Below are positions 7,075 through 13,510 of a stretch of DNA of 13,510 nucleotides, piece after piece (the stretch's first letter is position 1; every line of letters starts with the position of its first letter). The notes beneath the pieces are model-generated. The model was not told the DNA's origin. It saw nothing but the letters and a program-made list of their open reading frames with translations, and ran no database searches. Source of the DNA: Bacillota bacterium (GTDB taxonomy: Bacteria > Bacillota > Clostridia > DSM-8532). The translations under genes and the position numbers were made by a program. The DNA lies in NCBI GenBank assembly GCA_023440865.1, contig JAEXRM010000221.1:1-13510 (forward strand). Reading direction: 5' to 3'.

Positions 7075-8787
7075 CTACGCGGTTTTGTGCACAGTGCCGC
7101 GCGCAGTCTCCTGCGCGGGGTCAGGCGCAGTCTCGTGTGAAGCGCCGCACGATGGATCGCGCGCCGTGTCGTGCCCGGCTTCGCGCGCCGTGTCGTGCCC
7201 GGCTTCGCGCGCTGTTTCGCGCGCGGGGCCATTCGCAGTCTCGCGCGCCATGTCGCCGGCGGAGCCGTGCTCCGCCCCGTCCGCCAACACATGTCCCCAA
7301 GCCAGCATCACCAGGGGCCCCGGCGCGTCGTTGCGCACCCGGCAGCAAAGGCCCGGCGGCAGCACGACAGACTGGCGGGCACCGATGAGGCGCGGCTCGC
7401 CGGCCCAGACGACCTCCCCGTTTCCACCGCATCCCGCGGCCGTCCCTGCCGCCGGTTCAGGCTGCGGATGCACGCGGTTCACCGATGCCGTGCCGTCCAA
7501 GACCATCCACTGCTCGCCTTCCGCCCCCTGATGGCAGGTGCTGAAGCCGCACCCGGAGTTCACCCGCACCAGCCGGATGCGGTACCCGCCCTCGTCCCTG
7601 AGGGTGGTGACGCTCCCCCATTGGCAGACCTCCGTCTCATGGCTGTCCTTGAGCGGGGAGTGCTCGGCCGTCAGCAGTCCGACCAGCTCCCGGACCTTCT
7701 GTGCGGACGACAGCTTGCCGACCAGGACGACATCCTTCGTGTCCACGATCATCAGGTCGGAGACATCGATGGCCGCCACCCGCTTGGATTCGCTGTAAAC
7801 CAGGTTGCCGCTGGAACCGATCTGCAGGAAGCAGTCGCCGCCCTGTTCCGGGCCGATGACCACGTTGCCCGACGCATCCGCATCAAGAGCGGCATGCAGC
7901 GATTCAAAGCTGCCCATGTCCGACCAGCGGATCTCGCAGGCCACCATGCCGAGCCGGTCGCTCTTCTCCAGCACGGCGTGGTCCACGCTCACCGCGGGGA
8001 TATCCGCCATGGCCTCGGGCCGGATGGAGCAGCAGGCTGCCGGCGACTCGTCCGGCATGTCCGCGGGAAGAAGGGACAAATCCGCCGGCAGGCCGCCGGG
8101 GTCGCTCCGAACGGTTCCGTCATGACCGGGAGGCCACGAGTCAGGTGCCGGATCCGCCAGCGCCGCCCGGCAGGCGGCGAGCACATCGGGACGCCATTTC
8201 GCCATTTCGGACAGCAGGTCGCCCGCCCGGAAAACCATGATGCCGCTGTTCCAGTAATGAAGCCCGCTTTCGACATAATGCGCGGCGGTCTGCGCATCGG
8301 GCTTCTCCCGGAAGGCGATCACACGGCCGCCCTCCGCCTGGATGTACCCGTAACCCGTTTCCGCCCACGCCGGCCGGATGCCCAGGAGCATCATCCTGCC
8401 CTTTGCGGCCTTGATGGCTGCATACCCGACGGCCTGCCGGTACACTTCCTCCGCCCCGATGTAATGGTCGGAGGGCGTCATCAGCACGAGCTCCTCCGGT
8501 GGCAGCCCCAGACAGGCCAGCGTCACGGCGGGACCGGTGCCCCGGCCGAAGGGCTCGAGCAGGAAGGATGCATCGATCCCCGCCTCGCGAAGCTGCTGCC
8601 GCGCCAAATGCTGCTGCGCCACGCCGGTCACCAGCAGCAGGCTTCCGCACAGCGGTCGGTTGCGGGTGACGGTCTGCTGCAGCAGCGAGCAGCCGCGCAG
8701 GAACCGGTTGAACTGCTTGGGATAATGGGAACGGGAGATGGGCCAGAGACGCTCGCCCATCCCGCCGCACAGCACAAGGTTGGTCAT
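7075..8787 (-). CDS. manC: Mannose-1-phosphate guanylyltransferase, ManC-like with degenerate C-terminal cupin
   Basis: Predicted cytoplasmic enzyme making GDP-mannose from mannose 1-phosphate and GTP, 570 residues against about 470 for typical ManC. The nucleotidyltransferase half is clear: LVLCGGMGERLWPISRSHYP at residues 4-23 (pyrophosphorylase signature), EPFGRGTGPA (78-87, where many homologues have RNTAPA), PSDHYI (105-110), FREKPD (159-164), YWNSG (178-182), VDHAVLEKS (268-276) and WSDMGSFESL (288-297). Residues 211-257 are a low-complexity insertion. The C-terminal half aligns with the type II mannose-6-phosphate isomerase cupin, but the usual QxHxHRxExW pattern is replaced by STCHQGAEGEQW (416-427), so isomerase activity is doubtful. 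From about residue 513 the protein is an Ala/Arg/Glu/Thr-rich repeat tail. The start at 8785-8787 is chosen because the signature begins there; a GGGGGA lies upstream. It probably leads an operon with the pyruvyl transferase gene. The guanylyltransferase call is firm; the symbol is given by family. Confidence 0.88.
   Translation of the reverse strand: MTNLVLCGGMGERLWPISRSHYPKQFNRFLRGCSLLQQTVTRNRPLCGSLLLVTGVAQQHLARQQLREAGIDASFLLEPFGRGTGPAVTLACLGLPPEELVLMTPSDHYIGAEEVYRQAVGYAAIKAAKGRMMLLGIRPAWAETGYGYIQAEGGRVIAFREKPDAQTAAHYVESGLHYWNSGIMVFRAGDLLSEMAKWRPDVLAACRAALADPAPDSWPPGHDGTVRSDPGGLPADLSLLPADMPDESPAACCSIRPEAMADIPAVSVDHAVLEKSDRLGMVACEIRWSDMGSFESLHAALDADASGNVVIGPEQGGDCFLQIGSSGNLVYSESKRVAAIDVSDLMIVDTKDVVLVGKLSSAQKVRELVGLLTAEHSPLKDSHETEVCQWGSVTTLRDEGGYRIRLVRVNSGCGFSTCHQGAEGEQWMVLDGTASVNRVHPQPEPAAGTAAGCGGNGEVVWAGEPRLIGARQSVVLPPGLCCRVRNDAPGPLVMLAWGHVLADGAEHGSAGDMARETANGPARETAREAGHDTAREAGHDTARDPSCGASHETAPDPAQETARGTVHKTA
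7157..7228 (-). repeat. 24-bp tandem repeats in the 3' end of the manC-like gene
   Basis: Two perfect 24-base copies occupy 7157-7180 and 7181-7204, and a third degenerate copy runs to about 7228. They encode the 8-residue unit AREAGHDT on the minus strand. Related TCGCGCGC and GCGCAGTCTC fragments are scattered across 7075-7260, so the whole C-terminal tail seems to have grown by repeat expansion. The units keep the reading frame. Confidence 0.85.
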
Positions 8788-8865
8788 ATTGGGTCCCCCG
8801 GTCCTGCAGGGCGCATGAAACGATGGAGCCGCCGGGAGCGGTGCGCGGCTGCAGGAATATGCGAC

Positions 8866-8909
8866 ATCAGGTCCGCACGCAGGATGCCGTCGCGGCCTGA
8901 TCGGACCTG
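8866..8909 (-). promoter_or_regulatory. Inverted repeat with two competing pairings in the manC leader
   Basis: CAGGTCCG at 8868-8875 and CGGACCTG at 8902-8909 are a perfect 8-bp inverted repeat with a 26-base spacer that contains a smaller CAGG/CCTG pair. The overlapping ATCAGG (8866-8871) can instead pair with CCTGAT (8896-8901). The two pairings exclude each other, as in leader regions that switch structure. It sits about 80-120 bases before the manC start. I recognise no known riboswitch, and no U tract follows. Confidence 0.35.
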
Positions 8910-9221
8910 CCGATGGGCAAACCCTTTTCACGGGAGGGTCACCCCACACGGGGCATGGGGACGGAAGTGTGCGACTGCATCCCCGCGGCGCAAGACCGCC
9001 TGTCACGGATGCATGAGGTTCCTGTGGATCGATGCGTCACAGCAAGCGCCACCTTGCCCAAGCCGATTGTGTCTCACGGATACCGCCAAACTTTTCCATG
9101 TTTTGCCAAGCCATGTCAAACCCTGTTCTTGTCAGACCCCGCAGATTCCTGCGTATCCCACCCGACCCGGTCACGCCCTGCCGGGCCCTGCGCCATGCAC
9201 CCCATGACAACGGTGCGGGCC

Positions 9222-9250
9222 ATTATTCCCCTTCGCTGCTTCACTTGAAA
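9222..9250 (-). promoter_or_regulatory. Possible sigma-70-type promoter for the manC operon
   Basis: On the minus strand TTTCAA (9245-9250) and AATAAT (9222-9227) are separated by exactly 17 bases. The -10 box matches the consensus in five of six positions, the -35 box in only three. It lies in one of the few AT-rich pockets of the spacer. If used, it would give a leader of more than 400 bases before the start at 8787. Confidence 0.3.
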
Positions 9251-9306
9251 CACAATATCCGATCGGCTCCGGCCCGCGAACGAACAAGGGAAGGGCCATC
9301 CCCCGG

Positions 9307-9367
9307 GTCACATGCGTGACGTGGGAGACAGCCCCACAGGCATGTGACGCACCTTCATGCGCGTCAC
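9307..9367 (-). terminator. Three adjacent hairpins downstream of the mannosidase gene
   Basis: Three inverted repeats lie in a row: GTCAC/GTGAC (9307-9320, 4-base loop), GTGGG/CCCAC (9321-9337, 7-base loop) and GTGACGC/GCGTCAC (9344-9367, 10-base loop). The nearest is about 26 bases beyond the mannosidase stop codon. No U tract follows, so an intrinsic terminator is not shown; transcript-end protection, factor-dependent termination or a protein-binding site built on repeated GTGAC are alternatives. Confidence 0.35.
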
Positions 9368-9392
9368 GCCTGCCCAAGCCTTCATGCCCGTT

Positions 9393-12275
9393 TCAGGCAG
9401 GCCTGCCCGGAAACCGCACACGGAGGCTGCCGATGCCATGCGGCCGGCAGGTGAACCGCACCGTGTTCCCTTCCAGCCGCACGTCGCCGTCCACGGGCTG
9501 CTCCAGCAGATTGACCCGCTGCGCCGATTCCGGTGCGGCAAGGAAGGACAGGGCCGCCTCCACCTCGCATCCGCCGGGTTCGTACCAGCGGACGATGATG
9601 CCGTCTCCATCCTCCGCCAGCTTGACGGCGGACAGGACCACCTCGCCCGTGAGACGCAGGAGGGCGCCATTCCCTGGCAGCACGCCGTCGTGGAACCCGA
9701 CGGAAAACGACTGCAGCGGATGATGGAACGCCTGGGACAGCCGCAGGGCATCGGCTCCTTCGCACCAGATGCCCGCACCGCAAGCCGCGTCCCCTTCGCC
9801 GACCGGCAGGGCCAGTGCCATCCGGATGGCATGCTCCCCGACCTCAGGCCACGGGTCCGGATCGACGGAGGAACGGATCAGGGTCAGCGACAGGCCCTCG
9901 GCACACCCCCGGAAGCCATGCTTGGCCTCGGCAAGCAGCATGAGCGCCCCATTCCCGGCCGCACACGCATAGGACTGCGCGGGCATGTCCATGTCGGCGG
10001 CCCGCCGGATCACGGTGCCCATCGGCACGTCGTACAGGTAGCCCGCTTCCGGCGGTGTCATCGGCAGCAGGAACTGCAGCTGGGGATGGCACACGCCCTC
10101 CCTGCCGATCTCCTGCCAACGCACCTTCGCATCGATCCGCACCAGCGGCTCGTCCCGGTCGAGCGACAGCGTGACGGTCAGGCACGATCCGTTGCCGAAT
10201 CGCTTTTCCCATGTGATCTGCTGCCGCAGCAGACCGGCGCCGACCTCCGCGCGCAGGATGCGGACACCCTGGCTCAGCACGGTGATATCGCCGTACCCGC
10301 CGATCCACCAGGCTGACATGCCGCGGTTCGTGTGCTCCTCGACCAGCCGGAACAATCCGATGGCCCCGGCTTCGCCGACGTGGTCCACGCCGGTACGCAG
10401 ATCGCGCAGGGCACGGAGGGTGCCGTTCCGGCCGTCCACCTCGACCCGCAGGAACCGGTTCTCCATCACGCCGCAGAAGGGTTCGTCCACCCGCGGATCA
10501 AGCAGGTTCACGCCAAACCCGTCCGGCTCTTTTTCGTCCAGCGCGACAACCGCCGTGCCCATGGCCGGCACGCGCGCCCGCAGCAGCACGTCCGCATGCC
10601 GGTGACCCCAGTAGGGATGGGTGCCGGTCTGCATCACCTGATGCGGGAGCTCCCGGCCCTCCGCGTCGGTCCAGTACATGCGCCCCCCTGCGCCATCCCA
10701 GTCCCAGACCGTCAACGCCACCGTCTCCTCCCGGTCGAACGGCAGCGGGTTGCTGAGCATGAACGCGCGCCGAAGCCCGGCATGCCGGCCTGTCTGGGAG
10801 ACCATGCCCTCCGCGATGCCGAATCCGACACCGGCCCCTTCGCTGCGGCCGCCATCACGAACGGACCCATCGGGTTCCATCTCATCCGGCGCGGCAAGTG
10901 ACCGCGTATCCATCGCCGCACCCAATGCGCGCAGGCTGGCGGTGCGAATCGTGCCGGCGGTCGCGAGCGCCTCCTGGTACAGGCCCATGGCATACTCCCG
11001 GGTATCGACCGTGCCGCTGCCCGGCAGGATGTCGTGGAACTGGTTGAACAGTACCTTTTCCCAGGCCGCGCGCAGCGAAGGCGCGTCATAAGGCCTGTCC
11101 AGCGCCACGTGTGCCATGGCGGCCGCCGCCTCCGCCTCCATGAGCATCGACTCGCACCGCCGGTTCCCCTTCTTCTGGCGCGTCTGCGTGGTATAGCAGC
11201 CGTCGAAGACGGCATTGCGCTCACCGGTGACGAGCGGGAAGCCGTCCCTGCGCGTCTCGGCCAGATGGTAGAAGTCATGGTAGGTGCCGAACCGGTAATG
11301 CGGGAAGATCGGCCATGTGTCCATGTCACGGATGCGTTCGATGTCGCGGCGCGTCGGTCCGCCGCCATGGTCGCCGACGCCGTAGACACGCAGCATCTCG
11401 TCCATGCCGTGCCTGTGGCAGAAGGCGGGCGCCGCCAGGGCGCATCGCCCGTCGATCGCCCAGTTGTACCAGCTGGGTTCCCGGTAGGCGAGCAGCGTGC
11501 TGCCGGACGGGGACCGCCAGTTGTACAGCTCGTGCTCCCGCGCGCCGCGGCAATGGTAGTAGTACCGCACGCCGCCGTCCTGGAGCAGCTCGGGCACATG
11601 GGCGCTGTGCCCGAACGTGTCCGGCTCGAAGTCGAGGTCGAGCGATGCCGGATCGATGCCGAGCAGTCCGGACAGGTACCGCTTCGTGTACAGCAGGTGC
11701 CGGGCGACGCTTTCCTGGCTCGGCATGTTGCGGTCCGCCTCCACCCAGGTGGCCGCGGTCACCTCCCAGCGGCCCTCGTGAACCCGCTGGCGGATCTCCG
11801 CCAGCATCTCCGGGGCATGTCGCTCGACGATGCGGTAGACCGAGGCCTGGCTCTGCGCGAACGTGAAATCGGAATCCTCCCGCATGAGATCGAGCATGGT
11901 GCGCAAGGTGTCGAGGGTGATGGCCACGGTTTCGTCGTAGCCCCACATCCAGTTCATGTCGATGTGCGCGTGCCCGATGCAGCGCAGCGTGTAGCGCTTC
12001 GCCGCCGGGGCGAGCGGCGCCAGCATGGCCTCGACGGCTTCCGTTGTCCGGCGCGTGATGGCGCCCTCCCGCTTCCAGGCGGACCATGCGGTGTCGACCG
12101 CATCCGCCACGAGCCGGTCCCATGTCTGCGGGAACACGCCGCAGAGGTTGGACGCATATTCCAGCTCCAGCACGCAGCGCGCGCCCCATCCGCCCGGATG
12201 GAGCGTCTCCCCCTGCAGCGCGAACGGCGCCAGCATGACCTGTTCCAGTTGCTCCAGCTTGTTTCCCGATTGCAT
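9393..12275 (-). CDS. GH38 alpha-mannosidase
   Basis: A 960-residue glycoside hydrolase family 38 enzyme, within the usual size for bacterial members, that removes alpha-linked mannose with retention using a zinc ion. Catalytic features are visible: GHAHIDMNW (101-109) with zinc ligands His104 and Asp106, the nucleophile Asp219 in EPDTFGHS (217-224), GDHGGGP (301-307), and NQFHDILPGS (411-420) with zinc ligand His414. The long C-terminal part from about 520 is the beta-rich GH38 C-terminal region. There is no signal peptide or membrane segment, so it should act in the cytoplasm on imported oligosaccharides or glycoconjugate fragments. The start at 12273-12275 has GTGAGG six bases upstream, and that site contains the stop codon of the upstream MtlD-like gene, so translation is probably coupled. 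The longer open frame upstream overlaps that gene and is not used. The linkage cleaved cannot be read from the sequence. Confidence 0.95.
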   Translation of the reverse strand: MQSGNKLEQLEQVMLAPFALQGETLHPGGWGARCVLELEYASNLCGVFPQTWDRLVADAVDTAWSAWKREGAITRRTTEAVEAMLAPLAPAAKRYTLRCIGHAHIDMNWMWGYDETVAITLDTLRTMLDLMREDSDFTFAQSQASVYRIVERHAPEMLAEIRQRVHEGRWEVTAATWVEADRNMPSQESVARHLLYTKRYLSGLLGIDPASLDLDFEPDTFGHSAHVPELLQDGGVRYYYHCRGAREHELYNWRSPSGSTLLAYREPSWYNWAIDGRCALAAPAFCHRHGMDEMLRVYGVGDHGGGPTRRDIERIRDMDTWPIFPHYRFGTYHDFYHLAETRRDGFPLVTGERNAVFDGCYTTQTRQKKGNRRCESMLMEAEAAAAMAHVALDRPYDAPSLRAAWEKVLFNQFHDILPGSGTVDTREYAMGLYQEALATAGTIRTASLRALGAAMDTRSLAAPDEMEPDGSVRDGGRSEGAGVGFGIAEGMVSQTGRHAGLRRAFMLSNPLPFDREETVALTVWDWDGAGGRMYWTDAEGRELPHQVMQTGTHPYWGHRHADVLLRARVPAMGTAVVALDEKEPDGFGVNLLDPRVDEPFCGVMENRFLRVEVDGRNGTLRALRDLRTGVDHVGEAGAIGLFRLVEEHTNRGMSAWWIGGYGDITVLSQGVRILRAEVGAGLLRQQITWEKRFGNGSCLTVTLSLDRDEPLVRIDAKVRWQEIGREGVCHPQLQFLLPMTPPEAGYLYDVPMGTVIRRAADMDMPAQSYACAAGNGALMLLAEAKHGFRGCAEGLSLTLIRSSVDPDPWPEVGEHAIRMALALPVGEGDAACGAGIWCEGADALRLSQAFHHPLQSFSVGFHDGVLPGNGALLRLTGEVVLSAVKLAEDGDGIIVRWYEPGGCEVEAALSFLAAPESAQRVNLLEQPVDGDVRLEGNTVRFTCRPHGIGSLRVRFPGRPA

Positions 12276-12281
12276 CGTGTG

Positions 12282-12287
12282 CCTCAC
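12282..12287 (-). promoter_or_regulatory. Ribosome binding site of the mannosidase gene, containing the upstream stop codon
   Basis: On the minus strand this reads GTGAGG, six bases before the mannosidase ATG at 12275. The TGA within it (12284-12286) is the stop codon of the MtlD-like gene, leaving 8 bases between stop and start. This arrangement favours translational coupling. Confidence 0.7.
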
Positions 12288-13510
12288 TTTCCCGCGTACG
12301 GTCCCCATGCCCGCTTCACATCCTCGCACCATGCAATGCCCGCCGTCAGCGCTGTTCCCGTTCCCTGCAGCGCATGCGCGCCGCACACGGCGGCGGACAG
12401 CGGATCCTCCGGCGCGATGCCGCACCGTTCATGGAGCACCGCCGGCAACCCTTTCCCGGCAAGCTCCGCCTGCAGCAGCGCCGCTGCCGCATCGTCCCCG
12501 GGCTGGAACCGGAAGGCCGCAGCCATGCCGAACAGCAGCCAGGAAGGCACAATCCCCTCCGCAAGACACAGGCGGGCGCAGCCGACCAGCCGGTCGTCCG
12601 GCGCGAGCTTGCGGACGGGATCGCGCCCCACCCGCAGCACCGTGTCGCCCAGCGCGGGGTTCCCGAACCGGTAGATCAGGTCCTCGGCATGCAGCAGCAG
12701 CGCGTCCAGGCCGCCCCCGTGCCAGCGGGCCAGCGCCATCGCCGCATCCAGCATGGCGGACTGCACATGCAGGCGGATTTCCGGTTCCGCGATCGCCTCG
12801 TGGATGTGGACGAAACCGCGGAGGGCCCCCAGGTACGCGGTCAGGCAGTGCCCCATGTTGTGCAGGTACAGTTTTTTCTCCAGCTGGCAGCGGAAGGGGC
12901 TGACCGGTTCCAGCGAGGGAACGCGGGGCAGCGGCCCGCGAAACGCGGCCGCATCGACGGGCAGCCGGTGGAACGGCTCGACGCACACCAGCAGGGGATG
13001 CCAGGCCCGTTGCGCCGGCGTCATGACCGGCACCATCCGGCCGATCGACGTCTCCACAAGGCCCACGCGCGCGGACAGGCGCTCCCGCCACGCCGCCGGC
13101 AGCGCCTCGCGCAGCAGCCCTTCCATGTAGCGGTCCACGTCCATGAGGTTCTCGCACAGCAGCACATCGAGCGGGGCATCCCCGCCCGAGGTCCAACGGC
13201 GCACCAGCCCCGCCGCAATCACGGGCGCGATGCGGGGCAGCACGGCCGCACCGACGGCGGTTGCCACACAGTCTGCACCGGCGATCACGGCGGCAACCGC
13301 CTCCACATCGCGTCCGTCCACGGCGCTGACCGGCCCGACCCAAGCGGTCCGTTCGCCTTCCCGCGACACGACGCGCACCGGATAGCGCTTCTCCCGGTTG
13401 AGCGCATCCACCGTCGCCGCATCGACATCCACGAACACCACCTCGTATCCGGCATCGGAAAACAGCTGCCCGACGAAACCGCGGCCGATGTTGCCCGCCC
13501 CGTACATCAC
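12284..13510 (-). CDS. mtlD: Mannitol-1-phosphate 5-dehydrogenase-like protein (start cut by window edge)
   Basis: A member of the polyol-specific long-chain dehydrogenase family, closest by eye to MtlD, which interconverts mannitol 1-phosphate and fructose 6-phosphate with NAD in the cytoplasm. At least 408 residues are present. The nucleotide-binding YGAGNIGRGF lies at 3-12 of the visible part. ATAVG (83-87), the catalytic Lys213, Asn218 and His221 in KLYLHNMGH, and RVGRDPVRKL (293-302) with DDRL all match E. coli MtlD. Its N-terminus is only a few residues from the Rossmann motif, so the real start is probably two or three codons beyond the window; a GTG or ATG at the very edge is also possible. 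It is translationally coupled to the GH38 mannosidase, suggesting a shared mannoside-derived substrate pathway, but no transporter or kinase is visible here. Related uronate and polyol reductases of the same family are alternatives, so the substrate is only moderately sure. Confidence 0.82.
   Translation of the reverse strand: MMYGAGNIGRGFVGQLFSDAGYEVVFVDVDAATVDALNREKRYPVRVVSREGERTAWVGPVSAVDGRDVEAVAAVIAGADCVATAVGAAVLPRIAPVIAAGLVRRWTSGGDAPLDVLLCENLMDVDRYMEGLLREALPAAWRERLSARVGLVETSIGRMVPVMTPAQRAWHPLLVCVEPFHRLPVDAAAFRGPLPRVPSLEPVSPFRCQLEKKLYLHNMGHCLTAYLGALRGFVHIHEAIAEPEIRLHVQSAMLDAAMALARWHGGGLDALLLHAEDLIYRFGNPALGDTVLRVGRDPVRKLAPDDRLVGCARLCLAEGIVPSWLLFGMAAAFRFQPGDDAAAALLQAELAGKGLPAVLHERCGIAPEDPLSAAVCGAHALQGTGTALTAGIAWCEDVKRAWGPYAGK

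Larger units (their letters stand above)
8788..9392. other. 605-base spacer without a convincing gene
   Basis: No supportable gene is present between the manC-like gene and the mannosidase. Short frames exist on both strands but have no family resemblance, no good ribosome binding site and erratic composition. The stretch is less GC-rich than its surroundings at about 9060-9140 and 9220-9265. It should hold the promoter and leader of the manC-like gene (minus strand) and the 3' end of the mannosidase transcript. Three structural elements inside it are listed separately. Confidence 0.7.

Noticed and set aside
9091..9119. TTGACA on the minus strand (9114-9119) as a -35 box
   Set aside because: No acceptable -10 box occurs at 16-18 bases spacing; the sequence there reads GAAAAG or similar.
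7171..9207. Plus-strand frame of 678 codons opposite the manC-like gene
   Set aside because: The opposite strand has unmistakable guanylyltransferase motifs; this frame is His/Arg/Pro-rich and runs on into the spacer without any domain.
9032..9319. Small plus-strand frame of 95 codons in the spacer
   Set aside because: No ribosome binding site, no family resemblance and a Pro/Arg/His-rich composition; it ends among the hairpins.
11034..12674. Plus-strand frame of 546 codons opposite the mannosidase and dehydrogenase genes
   Set aside because: It spans the boundary of two clear minus-strand genes and has no family resemblance.

Overview
The window is 13.5 kb of GC-rich bacterial DNA (about two thirds G+C by eye). 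It holds eight protein-coding genes, one of them cut by the right edge, and I see no rRNA, tRNA, CRISPR array, transposase or integrase. Several starts have strong AGGAGG-type ribosome binding sites. One membrane-anchored protein has a Pro/Thr linker, and family types such as DUF4832, GH38 mannosidase and an MtlD-like dehydrogenase occur together. This points to a high-GC member of the Bacillota (clostridial or Paenibacillus-like), but the assignment is an inference and I cannot name a genus.

Positions 2-8787 look like part of an exopolysaccharide or cell-surface polysaccharide locus. On the minus strand, an O-antigen polymerase/ligase-like membrane protein (1026-2609) overlaps a GT4 glycosyltransferase (2-1120). 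Divergent from these, on the plus strand, are a membrane-anchored DUF4832-type TIM-barrel protein (2836-4659) and a GT2 glycosyltransferase (4801-5868). Converging on the GT2 gene from the right is a minus-strand pair: a GDP-mannose-forming guanylyltransferase (manC-like, 7075-8787) followed by a polysaccharide pyruvyl transferase (5912-7030). Together these suggest synthesis of a mannose-containing, possibly pyruvylated polymer: ManC supplies GDP-mannose, the GT4 and GT2 enzymes build the repeat unit, the pyruvyl transferase adds an acidic ketal, the membrane protein polymerises or transfers it, and the DUF4832 protein may act on it outside the cell. No flippase, initiating phosphoglycosyltransferase or chain-length regulator is visible, so the locus probably continues past the left edge.

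A 605-base stretch without a convincing gene (8788-9392) separates this locus from a second minus-strand unit. It holds a possible manC promoter, a long inverted repeat in the presumed leader, and three adjacent hairpins just downstream of the mannosidase gene.

The right-hand unit is a tightly coupled pair: an MtlD-like polyol-phosphate dehydrogenase (12284 to beyond the window edge) and a cytoplasmic GH38 alpha-mannosidase (9393-12275). It looks catabolic rather than biosynthetic, so the window spans a junction between mannose-polymer building and mannoside breakdown.

The most unusual details are the ManC-like protein, whose isomerase half has lost its usual metal-binding pattern and ends in a repeat-derived low-complexity tail; the 30-bp tandem repeat in the linker of the DUF4832 protein; the 95-bp polymerase/glycosyltransferase overlap; and the structured 605-base spacer.
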